Shown: positions 25,737 through 34,280 of the stretch, piece after piece | Position numbering within the stretch: position 1 is the stretch's first letter | Layout of the letters: every line of letters starts with the position of its first letter | Assembly: GCF_000974985.2 (NCBI RefSeq) | Contig: NZ_LAVA02000011.1 | Location: forward strand, 62,001 to 126,000 | DNA from: Streptomyces mangrovisoli | GTDB taxonomy: Bacteria > Actinomycetota > Actinomycetes > Streptomycetales > Streptomycetaceae | Reading direction: 5' to 3' | DNA: 64,000 bases | Position numbers and translations under genes: made by a program | The notes under the pieces: generated by a model | What the model was told of the DNA's origin: nothing | The model's database searches: none | What the model saw: the letters and a program-made list of their open reading frames with translations, nothing else

Positions 25737-26147
25737 TCAGGCGGGCAGGTTCAGTTGCCAGGAGACGCCGTACCGGTCGTTGACCCAGCCGAACTTGAGG
25801 CTGAAGCCGTACTGGCCGAGCGGCATCAGCGGCGTTCCCTGCTCGCCGAGCGCGGCGTAGAGGCGCTCGATCTCGGCGTCGTCGTCGCACTGCACGAAGA
25901 GCGAGATCGCGGGTGTGAAGCCGAACTCGTGCTGGGCGGGGCTGTCGATGCACATCAGGGGCGCGCCGCCGAGCGTGAACGTGGCGTGCTGCACGCTGCC
26001 CTCAAGGCCGGGGCCGTCGGCGCCGTAGCGGGTGACGCTGAGGATCTCGGAGTCCGCGAACAGCGAGGTGTAGAAGGTCATCGCCTGCTCGGCGTTGCCC
26101 TCGAACATCAGGAACGGGGTGACCTTCTGCGATGTCACGATCTGCAT
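25737..26147 (-). CDS. VOC family (PhnB-like) protein
   Basis: A 136-residue vicinal-oxygen-chelate fold protein of the PhnB/glyoxalase-like type: KVTPFLMFEGNAEQAMTFYTSLF, then LGGAPLMCIDS, and the C-terminal GFSLKFGWVNDRYGVSWQLNL. These proteins are often annotated as 3-demethylubiquinone methyltransferase-like, but no methyltransferase motif is present. The function is unknown. The ATG at 26147 follows GAGGAG at eight bases. Confidence 0.85.
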   Translation of the reverse strand: MQIVTSQKVTPFLMFEGNAEQAMTFYTSLFADSEILSVTRYGADGPGLEGSVQHATFTLGGAPLMCIDSPAQHEFGFTPAISLFVQCDDDAEIERLYAALGEQGTPLMPLGQYGFSLKFGWVNDRYGVSWQLNLPA

Positions 26148-26253
26148 GGCTGCGGCTCCTCGGCGCGGTACGGCGGTCGACAAGTGGACACAAAGCTATC
26201 GCCGGGCCCCGACACGGCCGTCGGGGTCGCACCGCCCGTCCGCCCGGGGCGGT

Positions 26254-27069
26254 TCATCGCGCGGGCTCCTCGGGTGCGCGCCCCCAGGCGGTGAGCAGCC
26301 CTGCCGACAGCGCGGCACACGCGTCGGAGTCCAGATACCGTACGGCGGCGTCGACGGCCTCGTCGTCGACCAGGCCGGTGGCGGTCATCGCCGCCCGGCT
26401 GCGCCGCCAGGTGTCCGCCCAGAAGCGGCTGATGGGGCTGCCCGGCAGCAACGGCGGCACATGGATCTCGGCGCCGACCGCCTCCAGGCCCGCCCCGCGC
26501 AGCAGTTGGGGGTAGGACGGCACCCAGGACACGTCGGTGCCGATGGTGGCGCGCAGCCCCTGCCACATGGCGCGCATGGCGGTGGTGTACGGGCTGCCGG
26601 GCTCCAGGCCGCTGGTCAGGTCGACCGCGTCGCCGAGCACCAGGACCCCGCCGGGCTCGACCAGTCGCGCCAACTGCGCGATCACGCGCTCCCGTTCGGG
26701 CAGGTGCATCAGCACGAAGCGGGCGTGCACCAGCCGGTAGCGGCCCGTCACGAAGTCGGGGGCGGTGATGTCGGCCTCGCGCGGTTCCAGTCCGGGCACG
26801 GGCCGCCGGGCGAGGAACCGTACGTCGCGGTCGACGGCGAGCACACTGCTCACGCGGGCCTCGGTCAGCAGCCGGCGCGCGATCGTGCCGGTGCCGGCGC
26901 CCACGTCGAGGCAGCGCCAGCCCGGACCGGCGCCGAGCGCCCGCAGCCGGGCGAAGGTGAAGTCGTCGTAGGCGAGTGCGCCGTAGTCGATGCGTTCGGC
27001 CTCCCCCCGCTCTCCGGGCGGGAAGACGCTCTCCCCGTAGCGCCCGTCGCCGTGCGGGACGGCGGTCAC
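26254..27069 (-). CDS. Class I SAM-dependent methyltransferase
   Basis: A 271-residue methyltransferase starting MTAVPHGDGRYGESVF. The SAM site is CLDVGAGTGTIARRLL, followed by VLAVDRDVRFLA, a DITAPDF acidic loop and HARFVLMHLPERE. The overall pattern resembles Streptomyces small-molecule or UbiE-like methyltransferases. The start is uncertain: GTG at 27069 gives the length usual for the family, while an in-frame GTG at 27147 would add 26 Arg/Pro-rich residues; neither has a good ribosome binding site. Substrate unknown. Confidence 0.8.
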   Translation of the reverse strand: MTAVPHGDGRYGESVFPPGERGEAERIDYGALAYDDFTFARLRALGAGPGWRCLDVGAGTGTIARRLLTEARVSSVLAVDRDVRFLARRPVPGLEPREADITAPDFVTGRYRLVHARFVLMHLPERERVIAQLARLVEPGGVLVLGDAVDLTSGLEPGSPYTTAMRAMWQGLRATIGTDVSWVPSYPQLLRGAGLEAVGAEIHVPPLLPGSPISRFWADTWRRSRAAMTATGLVDDEAVDAAVRYLDSDACAALSAGLLTAWGRAPEEPAR

Positions 27070-27774
27070 CGGGCGGCCGCCGCGGGACCGGGCCCGGGGC
27101 AGGGGAGCGGCGGTTCGTCGAACGGAGTCATGGCCGGACCTCTTCACGGGGGTGGGCCGGCCCCGGCCCACGGGGTGGGGCGGTGCCGACCCGCGGGGGT
27201 GGGGCGGTGCCGAGGGGCCCGACGCCGGGCCACGGCCTCACCGATTCCTCCACACCCGGCGTGCGGCTCGGCCGAGGCGCGCCGCGCGTGAGCCGATCGG
27301 CGCAAGGCCCCCACCGTCGGTGACCGTCCGGTCACCGCGTGCCGCGCGCGCCGCACTGGATCACCGCTTCAGGGAATCTGCACAGCCCATGCCCAACCAC
27401 GTCACGGCCGGCGGCGGTCCCGCGGGTGGGCGAGCGGGTGCCCCGCGCCTTTGGAGAGGTGTGTCGGATTTGCCGTCGCACACGCACGGACACAACGCGG
27501 AGGGGGCGCGGTGATGCCGTGCGGCATGTGAAGAAGTCTTCCCCAAGCCATGCCCGTTCCCTCACCGATGGCACCCACTCATGGTCAACTTCGCTGGTGA
27601 GGGCCGTGATTGATTGGAAAGCGCGCACAGCCGCGTGCTTTGATCCATCGCATCGCGGGACCTCGCGCCGGGTTTCCGCAACGGATGCCCGGCGCCCCGC
27701 GGTTCGCGGCCGTCATCTGTTTGGAGGGGGCCGCTCCCCCCTTGTGAAGACCCCTATCGAAGGGAAGTTCCCTG
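27070..27774. other. About 700-bp non-coding region upstream of the NHLP peptide gene
   Basis: No credible gene. It contains the palindrome CGGTGACCG-TC-CGGTCACCG (27318-27337), the 14-bp palindrome ATGCCGTGCGGCAT (27512-27525), a relatively AT-rich tract around 27530-27660 that probably holds the promoter, and two small hairpins next to the peptide gene's ribosome binding site. Confidence 0.5.
27726..27774 (+). promoter_or_regulatory. Structured ribosome-binding region of the peptide gene
   Basis: GGGGG-CCGCT-CCCCC forms one small hairpin (27726-27740). The Shine-Dalgarno AGGGAA is the left arm of a perfect palindrome AGGGAA-G-TTCCCT (27761-27773) that ends one base before the ATG. The ribosome binding site may be partly masked. 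Confidence 0.4.
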
Positions 27775-27990
27775 ATGAACTCCACCCCCCAGGTCGAGAC
27801 CGTCGAGATCTCCGACGCCGAGCTCGACAACGTCTCCGGCGGTCTCGCCGTGAACGCCCTCGGCACCGTGACCGGCCTGGTGGACGGCGTCGCCCCGGTC
27901 TCCGGCCTGGTCAACACGGCCGTCGGCACGGTCGAGGGTGTGACCGGCCTGAGCACCGCCCCGGTCACCAGCCTGGTCGCCGGTCTCTGA
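27775..27990 (+). CDS. NHLP-type double-glycine precursor peptide with cysteine-free Gly/Val core
   Basis: A 71-residue precursor. Residues 1-23 form a leader with VEISDAELDNVSGG, an acidic amphipathic helix ending in Gly-Gly, the cleavage signal of C39 peptidases. The 48-residue core (24-71) is made almost only of Gly, Val, Leu, Ala, Thr, Ser, Asn and Pro. It has no Cys, no aromatic and no basic residue, one Asp and one Glu, and GLV/VTG motifs recurring about every 8-10 residues. Such Streptomyces peptides are sometimes labelled type A2 lantipeptides, but without Cys no lanthionine can form. It sits directly upstream of its predicted exporter genes. Confidence 0.8.
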   Translation: MNSTPQVETVEISDAELDNVSGGLAVNALGTVTGLVDGVAPVSGLVNTAVGTVEGVTGLSTAPVTSLVAGL

Positions 27991-28054
27991 GACACCGCCT
28001 CCGGCCGCTGATCCCCCACCGGTGGCCGCCGGCCGCGCAGCGGCACAGGTGAGT

Positions 28055-28081
28055 CCCGGAGCCGTCCCCACCGGCTCCGGG
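28055..28081 (+). terminator. Attenuating hairpin between peptide gene and exporter genes
   Basis: CCCGGAGCCG and its exact complement with a 7-nt loop, about 65 bp after the peptide stop. It would allow more peptide mRNA than exporter mRNA. Confidence 0.6.
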
Positions 28082-28140
28082 GCTCTCGGCCGTCCCGCCG
28101 CGCCCTCCGCTCGACCGCCCGACAGGTGAGGGAAAGTCCG

Positions 28141-28944
28141 ATGCAGTTCCGCAGACAGGCCCTCGCCAGGCTCCAGTCGCCCGAGGAGCTCGACGTCCCG
28201 GTGCGGCTGGCCCGCCCGCAGGGCTGGCTGGTGCTGGCGGTGTCGCTGGCCGCCGTCGCCGGTGGCACGGTGTGGGCGGTGACCGGGTCCGTGGCCTCCA
28301 CGGTCGGCGCGCCCGCCGTCCTCACGCACGCCGAGGGCAGCTACGTGCTCCAGAGCCCGGTGGCCGGGCAGGTCACCGCCGTCCTCGCCCGGCAGGGCGA
28401 ACGGCTCCCGGCGAACTCCCCCGTACTCAAGGTCCGTACCGCGCAGGGCGATTCGATGGTCCGCACGATCGCCGCGGGCCGGATCACCGCGCTGGCCGCC
28501 ACGCTCGGCCAGATCGTGCGGACCGGCGCCGACATCGCCTCGGTCGAGAAGGTCGCGCACGCCGGCGACCCGCTGTACGCCACGGTGTACGTGCCCGCGG
28601 CGAACGCGGCCGCCATCCCGGCGGGCGCCGCCGTGGACCTCACCGTGTCCTCCGTGCCCACGCAGCAGTACGGCGTGCTGCGCGGCCATGTGCGCTCCGT
28701 GGACCGCGCCGCCCAGTCCGCGCAGTCGATCGCCGCCTACCTCGGGGACAGCGGGCTCGGCGAGCAGTTCACCGAGAAGGGCCGCCCCGTGGCCGTACTC
28801 GTACGGCTGGACCGGTCGGCGACGGCCAGCGGGCTGAAGTGGTCCACCGCGGACGGGCCGCCGTTCCGGCTCGACTCCATGACCCTGGCCACGGCCTCGA
28901 TCCGGCTGGCCGACCAGCGTCCCGTCGATTGGCTGCTGCCGTGA
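28141..28944 (+). CDS. HlyD-like membrane fusion protein of NHLP peptide export
   Basis: A 267-residue adaptor protein. A short cytosolic N-terminus (QFRRQALARLQSPEELD) is typical of NHLM/NHLP secretion proteins. It is followed by one membrane span (about 28-50), a lipoyl/barrel-sandwich part (SPVAGQVTAVLARQGERL) and a beta domain to the C-terminus. Gram-positive members link the ABC exporter to the outside. The ATG has GAGGGAA upstream. Its stop overlaps the next start by four bases (GTGA), so it is coupled to the C39 ABC transporter. Confidence 0.85.
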   Translation: MQFRRQALARLQSPEELDVPVRLARPQGWLVLAVSLAAVAGGTVWAVTGSVASTVGAPAVLTHAEGSYVLQSPVAGQVTAVLARQGERLPANSPVLKVRTAQGDSMVRTIAAGRITALAATLGQIVRTGADIASVEKVAHAGDPLYATVYVPAANAAAIPAGAAVDLTVSSVPTQQYGVLRGHVRSVDRAAQSAQSIAAYLGDSGLGEQFTEKGRPVAVLVRLDRSATASGLKWSTADGPPFRLDSMTLATASIRLADQRPVDWLLP

Positions 28945-31214
28945 CCACCGCCCAGGACCGCCGCGACACCGGCACCGACGACACCCCCGGCCGCCGTGAC
29001 CGGCCCGGCTCCCGCGGCCGCCGCCGCGCCGCACCGCCCGCCCGCCGTCCCGCGCCCCGGGGCCGCGGCACCGTCCGCACACCCACCGTGCTCCAGATGG
29101 AGGCCGTGGAGTGCGGCGCCGCCTCCCTCGCGATGGTGCTCGGCCACTACGGCCGCCACGTCCCGCTGGAAGAGCTGCGGATCGCCTGCGGGGTCTCCCG
29201 CGACGGCTCGCGCGCGGGCAACCTGCTGAAGGCCGCGCGTGGTTACGGCCTGACGGCCAAGGGCATGCAGATGGACCTCGCCGCCCTCGCCGAGGTGCCG
29301 GCGCCCGCCGTCCTGTTCTGGGAGTTCAACCACTACGTCGTCTACGACGGCATGGGCCGCCGCCTCGGCCGCCGCGGCGTGTTCGTCAACGACCCCGCAA
29401 AGGGCCGCCGTTTCGTGCCCATGGAGGACTTCGACGGCAGCTTCACCGGCGTCGTCCTCGTCATGGAGCCCGGGGACGGCTTCGAGAAGGGCGGCAGAAA
29501 GCCCGGCATCCTGGGCGCGCTGCCCGCCCGGCTGCGCGGCACCGCCGGCACCCTGCCCGCCGCGGTCCTCGCGAGCCTGCTGCTGGTGGCGGTCGGCGCG
29601 GCCGTGCCCGCGCTCAGCCGCACCTACATCGACCTGTTCCTGATCGGCGGCCAGACCTCGCTGCTGGGCGTGCTGTTCGCGTCGATGGGCGCGTGCGTGC
29701 TGCTCACGGCGGTGCTGACCTGGCTCCAGCAGGCGAACCTGCTGCACGGCCGGATCATCTCCTCCACCCTGTCCAGCGCCCGGTTCCTGCGCCATCTGCT
29801 GCGTCTTCCCGTGACGTTCTTCGCCCAGCGCTCCCCCGCCGACCTCGTGCAGCGCCTCCAGTCCAACGACCAGGTCGCCGAGACCCTGGCCCGCGACCTC
29901 GCGGCGGCCGGCGTCGACGCGGTGGTGGTCGTGCTGTACGCGGTGCTGCTGTACACCTACGACCCCCAACTCACCTTCCTCGGCATCGGTGTCGCGCTGC
30001 TGAACGTCGTCGCGATGCGCATGGTCGTCCGGCTGCGCGCGACCCGCACGGCCAAACTCCGCGCCGACACCGCCCGGTTGACCAACACCGCCTACACCGG
30101 GCTCCAGTTGATCGAGACGCTGAAGGCCACCGGCGGCGAGGACGGCTACTTCCGCAAGTGGGCCGGGCAGCACGCCGTGACGCTGGAGGAGCAGCAGCGC
30201 CTCGGGGGGCCGTCGGCATGGCTCGGCGTGGTCGCGCCGACGCTGGCGACCGTGAACAGCGCGCTGATCCTGTGGCTCGGCGGGCTGCGGGCGGTAGAGG
30301 GGCACATCTCGGTGGGCCTGCTGGTCGCCTTCCAGGCGCTCGTCGCCCGTTTCACCGCCCCGCTGACCCGGCTCAACGGCGTCGCGGGCCGCATCCAGGA
30401 CTTCGCGGCCGACGTGGCGCGGCTGAAGGACGTCGAGAACTTCCGCGCCGACGCGCTGCACACCCGCTCCGGCGCGGGGGACTCCACGCGCCGGCTGCGC
30501 GGCCATGTGGAGCTGGAGAACGTCGCGTTCGGCTACAGCCCGCTGGACGAGCCGCTGCTCACCGGCTTCGACCTGAGTGTCCGGCCGGGTGAACAGGTCG
30601 CGCTGGTCGGCGGCTCCGGCAGCGGCAAGTCGACGGTGTCCCGGCTGATCGCGGGCCTGTACGCGCCGTGGGACGGGGTGATCCGCATCGACGGGACGCG
30701 ACTGGAGGACATTCCGCGCGGCGCGCTCGCCGCGTCCGTCTCCTTCGTCGACCAGGACGTGTTCCTCTTCGAGGGCAGCGTCCGCGACAACGTCGCGCTG
30801 TGGGATCCGTCGATCCCCGACGATGCGGTGGTGCAGGCGCTGCGGGACGCGGCGCTGTACGACGTGGTGATGCGCCGCCCGGGCGGCATCCGCAGCCGGG
30901 TCGAGCAGGACGGCCGCAACTTCTCCGGCGGGCAGCGCCAACGCCTGGAGATCGCGCGGGCGTTGGTGCGCAGGCCCAGCATCCTCGTGCTGGACGAGGT
31001 GACCAGCGCGCTCGACGCGGAGACCGAGCAGGTCGTGATGGACAACCTGCGCCGCCGGGGCTGCGCCTGCGTGGTGATCGCGCACCGGCTGAGCACGGTC
31101 CGCGACAGCGACGAGATCGTGGTGCTCCAGCACGGCACGGTCGTCGAACGCGGCCGCCACGCCCACCTGGTGGCGCGCGGCGGCGTCTACGCGGCGCTGG
31201 TCAGGGAGCGTTGA
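28941..31214 (+). CDS. NHLP peptide exporter: C39 peptidase / ABC permease / ATPase
   Basis: A 757-residue three-domain exporter that removes the Gly-Gly leader and pumps out the core peptide. The C39 peptidase has QMEAVECGAASLAMVLGHYG with catalytic Cys58, His131 in EFNHYVVYDG and Asp151 in VNDPAKG. A six-helix ABC membrane domain spans about 200-490. The ATPase has GGSGSGKST (about 556), FSGGQRQRLEIARAL and ILVLDEVTSALD. The GTG start overlaps the HlyD-like stop. A 45-residue Arg/Pro-rich N-terminal extension precedes the peptidase. Catalytic residues are all intact, so the system is probably functional. Confidence 0.93.
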   Translation: MTTAQDRRDTGTDDTPGRRDRPGSRGRRRAAPPARRPAPRGRGTVRTPTVLQMEAVECGAASLAMVLGHYGRHVPLEELRIACGVSRDGSRAGNLLKAARGYGLTAKGMQMDLAALAEVPAPAVLFWEFNHYVVYDGMGRRLGRRGVFVNDPAKGRRFVPMEDFDGSFTGVVLVMEPGDGFEKGGRKPGILGALPARLRGTAGTLPAAVLASLLLVAVGAAVPALSRTYIDLFLIGGQTSLLGVLFASMGACVLLTAVLTWLQQANLLHGRIISSTLSSARFLRHLLRLPVTFFAQRSPADLVQRLQSNDQVAETLARDLAAAGVDAVVVVLYAVLLYTYDPQLTFLGIGVALLNVVAMRMVVRLRATRTAKLRADTARLTNTAYTGLQLIETLKATGGEDGYFRKWAGQHAVTLEEQQRLGGPSAWLGVVAPTLATVNSALILWLGGLRAVEGHISVGLLVAFQALVARFTAPLTRLNGVAGRIQDFAADVARLKDVENFRADALHTRSGAGDSTRRLRGHVELENVAFGYSPLDEPLLTGFDLSVRPGEQVALVGGSGSGKSTVSRLIAGLYAPWDGVIRIDGTRLEDIPRGALAASVSFVDQDVFLFEGSVRDNVALWDPSIPDDAVVQALRDAALYDVVMRRPGGIRSRVEQDGRNFSGGQRQRLEIARALVRRPSILVLDEVTSALDAETEQVVMDNLRRRGCACVVIAHRLSTVRDSDEIVVLQHGTVVERGRHAHLVARGGVYAALVRER

Positions 31215-31215
31215 G

Positions 31216-34158
31216 GTGACGTACGGACAGGGCCACGAGACGGCCCACGGACACGGCCCTGAACTGGCGCACGGACACGGCTCCGAGATGGCGCACGGAT
31301 ACGGCCCCGAGCCGGCGCAAGGCTTCGGCTCCGAGGTGGCGCACGGACACGCGCAGGGCGACCTCGTCCTGGCGGCGATGGGCGGACTCGGCGCACCGGT
31401 GAACGGCGACAGCCCGGGCCGGGTGGACCTGGAAGGGCCGCAGGTGCTGTGGCTGGTGGCGTCCGGGGCGGTCGACCTGTTCGCCGTGGACGCGGCCGAG
31501 GAGGGGCACTGGCACCACCTGGGCCGGCTGGAGGCGGGATCGCTGCTGCTCGGACCGGTCGCCGGGCCGCACCACACCCTGGTGGCGCGCCCGGTGCGGG
31601 ACTGCCTGCTGCGCCGCATCGCGCTGCGCGAGCTGTACCGCCCGGCGGGCACCGCGTCGTGGTCGTACGACGAGTACGGCAACGCGCGTCTCGTGCCGCC
31701 CGCGTCCAGCCCGCTGGAGCACGCGCTGGCGCTGGGCGTGGGCCGCGGCCTGTCCGTCCTGTTCCAGGCGCCGACGGCGGGCGAGGGGGGCGCCGCAGGG
31801 GTCGCCGACGACGACGTGTTCTGGATGCGGGTGCCGCCGGGCGGCGTGCAGTACGGCTCGCTGTACGGTGCCGAGGCCGCGGCCGACCTGCTGATGGACC
31901 CGGCCGTGTGGCAGAGCATGGTCGACCAGCAGTACCGCCTGCTGACCGCCCTGGACCGGTGGATCGAGCATCTGGAGCGGACCCACGAGACGCGCGCGGC
32001 GGCGGGCATCAAGGCGGGCGAGGCGGTGCGGGACCGGGCCGACCGGACGCTGCTCGCGTCGATCGGCGGCGCGCCCGGCCGGCGTGCCACGGGCGCGGAC
32101 GCGGACGCCGTCTTCGCGGCCTGCCGACTGGTCGCGGAGGCGTCCGGGATCGCCCTCGCCGAGCCCGCGCAGGGCGGCGCGGACGGCGACCGGCTCGACG
32201 CGGTGGAGCGGGTGGCGCTGGCCTCCCGGGTGCGGACCCGGCCGGTGCGGCTGGACGGCCGCTGGTGGCGGGAGGACATCGGCCCGCTGGTGGGGCATCG
32301 CGCCCTGTCCGGGGCGCCGGTGGCGCTGCTGTGGCGGCGCGGCGGCTATGCGGCCGTGCATCCGGCGACCGGCCGGGAGACCCCGGTGGAGCGGGCAGGC
32401 GCCGAGGAGTTCGAACCGCGCGCGGTGATGTTCCTGCGTCCGCTGCCGGAGCGGCCGCTCGGCCCGGCCGGGCTGCTGCGCTTCAGTCTGCGCGGCGCGC
32501 GCCGCGATCTGCTGCGGCTCGGCCTCGCCGGACTCGTCACGGTGGCGATCGGCGCGCTGGTGCCGATCGCCACCGGCAAGGTGCTCGGCCAGTACGTGCC
32601 CCGCGCGCAGACCGGGCTCATCGGGCAGGTCTGCCTCGCGGTGCTGATCGCCGGCGTGGTGGCGGCCGCGTTCACGCTGCTGGAGAACCTCACCGTGCTG
32701 CGCCTGGAGGGCCGGATCGAGGCGACGCTGCAACCGGCCGTGTGGGACAGGCTGTTGCGGCTGCCGACGGCGTTCTTCGGTTCGCGCTCGACGGGTGAGC
32801 TGGCGAGCGCGGCGATGGGCGTGAGCGCGATCCGCCGGCTGCTCGCGGGCGTCGGCCCGGTCGTGGTGCAGTCGGTCACCGTGGGCGCGGTGAACGTGGG
32901 GCTGCTGTTCTGGTACAGCGTGCCGATGGCGCTGGCGGCGGTCGCCGTGCTGGTCGTGATCGGCGCGGTGTTCCTCGGCCTCGGACTGTGGCAGGTGCGC
33001 TGGCAGCGACGGCTGGTGGTGCTCGGCAACAAGCTGAACAACCAGGCCTTCCAGACCCTGCGGGGCCTGCCGAAGCTGCGGGTGGCGGCCGCCGAGAACT
33101 ACGCCTACGCCGCCTGGGCGGACGGCTTCGCGCGCAGCCGCGAGCTCCAGCAGAAGGTGGGCCGGATCAAGAACCTCACGGCCGTGCTGGGCGCGGTGTA
33201 CCTGCCGGTGTGCACGCTGCTGATGTTCATGCTGCTCGCGGGTCCGGCGCGGGGCTCGATGTCGGCGGCGGCGTTCCTCGCGTTCAGCACGTCGGTGACG
33301 ATGGTGCTCACCGCGGTCACCCAACTGACGGGCTCCTTCGTGTCGTTGGTGGGCGCGCTGCCGCTGTTCGAGGAGATCCGGCCGGTGCTGGAGGCGCAGC
33401 CGGAGGTGCGCGGCGCGGCGACCCGGCCGGGCCCGCTGTCCGGCGCGTTGGAGGCGCGGCGGCTGTCGTTCCGGTACGCCGACGACGGCCCGCTGGTCCT
33501 GGACGACGTGTCGTTCGCGGTGCGGCCGGGCGAGTTCGTGGCGATCGTCGGCCCGAGCGGCTGCGGCAAGTCCACGCTGCTGCGCCTGCTGATCGGCTTC
33601 GACCGCCCGGTCTCGGGCAGTGTCCTCTACGACGGCCAGGATCTGGCCGCGCTGGATCTGGCGGCGGTGCGCCGGCAGTGCGGGGTGGTGCTCCAGCACG
33701 CCCAGCCGAACACCGGCTCGCTCCTCGACGTGATCCGCGGCGCGGAGCCGTACACGCCGGAGGAGGTGATGGCGGCGGCGGAGCTCGCCGGGCTGGCCGA
33801 CGACATCCGGCGGATGCCGATGGGCCTGCACACGATCGTCTCGGGCGGCGGCGCGGTCTCCGGCGGGCAGCGCCAGCGGCTGATGATCGCGCAGGCGCTG
33901 ATCCGGCGGCCGCGCATCCTCTTCTTCGACGAGGCGACCAGCGCGCTGGACAACGACACCCAGCGGATCGTCATCGACAGCACCCGCAAGCTGAACGCGA
34001 CCCGCGTGGTCATCGCGCACCGCCTGTCGACGGTACTGGACGCCGACCGGGTGCTGGTGATGGAGGACGGCAAGGTGGTGCAGGAGGGGTCGCCCGCGGA
34101 GCTGCTCGCGGACGGCGGCGGACGGCTGCACGAGCTGGTGCGACGGCAGCTGGCGTAG
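31216..34158 (+). CDS. Second NHLP ABC transporter (permease/ATPase) with His-rich N-terminal repeats
   Basis: A 980-residue NHLP-type ABC permease/ATPase. The unusual first 45 residues hold about four imperfect copies of AHGHGPEL. A long cytosolic part of about 400 residues follows, including a regulatory-like beta domain, then six membrane helices (about 430-710) and an ATPase with VGPSGCGKST (about 778), VSGGQRQRLMIAQAL and ILFFDEATSALD. It lacks a C39 peptidase and probably pairs with the upstream exporter. The GTG start begins two bases after the previous stop, with GGGAG seven bases upstream. Confidence 0.9.
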   Translation: MTYGQGHETAHGHGPELAHGHGSEMAHGYGPEPAQGFGSEVAHGHAQGDLVLAAMGGLGAPVNGDSPGRVDLEGPQVLWLVASGAVDLFAVDAAEEGHWHHLGRLEAGSLLLGPVAGPHHTLVARPVRDCLLRRIALRELYRPAGTASWSYDEYGNARLVPPASSPLEHALALGVGRGLSVLFQAPTAGEGGAAGVADDDVFWMRVPPGGVQYGSLYGAEAAADLLMDPAVWQSMVDQQYRLLTALDRWIEHLERTHETRAAAGIKAGEAVRDRADRTLLASIGGAPGRRATGADADAVFAACRLVAEASGIALAEPAQGGADGDRLDAVERVALASRVRTRPVRLDGRWWREDIGPLVGHRALSGAPVALLWRRGGYAAVHPATGRETPVERAGAEEFEPRAVMFLRPLPERPLGPAGLLRFSLRGARRDLLRLGLAGLVTVAIGALVPIATGKVLGQYVPRAQTGLIGQVCLAVLIAGVVAAAFTLLENLTVLRLEGRIEATLQPAVWDRLLRLPTAFFGSRSTGELASAAMGVSAIRRLLAGVGPVVVQSVTVGAVNVGLLFWYSVPMALAAVAVLVVIGAVFLGLGLWQVRWQRRLVVLGNKLNNQAFQTLRGLPKLRVAAAENYAYAAWADGFARSRELQQKVGRIKNLTAVLGAVYLPVCTLLMFMLLAGPARGSMSAAAFLAFSTSVTMVLTAVTQLTGSFVSLVGALPLFEEIRPVLEAQPEVRGAATRPGPLSGALEARRLSFRYADDGPLVLDDVSFAVRPGEFVAIVGPSGCGKSTLLRLLIGFDRPVSGSVLYDGQDLAALDLAAVRRQCGVVLQHAQPNTGSLLDVIRGAEPYTPEEVMAAAELAGLADDIRRMPMGLHTIVSGGGAVSGGQRQRLMIAQALIRRPRILFFDEATSALDNDTQRIVIDSTRKLNATRVVIAHRLSTVLDADRVLVMEDGKVVQEGSPAELLADGGGRLHELVRRQLA
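31237..31353 (+). repeat. In-frame repeats encoding histidine-rich segments
   Basis: Imperfect repeats of about 30 bp containing GCGCACGGACACGGC encode A-H-G-H-G-x-E blocks at the N-terminus of the second NHLP ABC protein. The frame is kept across copies. Confidence 0.8.
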
Positions 34159-34209
34159 GGGCAGGCGGTCCGTTGGGGGCGGCTGTCGGCAGGGATCGGG
34201 CGTCGGCGC

Positions 34210-34280
34210 GGACCAGTCGGCGCCGGGGACCGGCCGTCGGCGGGGACCAGCCGTCGCCGGGGATCAGCCGTCGCCGGGCA
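34210..34280. repeat. Degenerate 17-bp tandem repeats over a stop codon
   Basis: Units such as CCGTCGGCGGGGACCAG and CCGTCGCCGGGGATCAG run through the stop codon of the minus-strand SRPBCC gene (34264), whose last codons (PGDG, stop) are duplicated downstream. Confidence 0.8.

Noticed and set aside
27775..27990. Calling the double-glycine peptide a lantibiotic
   Set aside because: The core has no cysteine and no lanthionine synthetase gene is nearby, so thioether rings are impossible.
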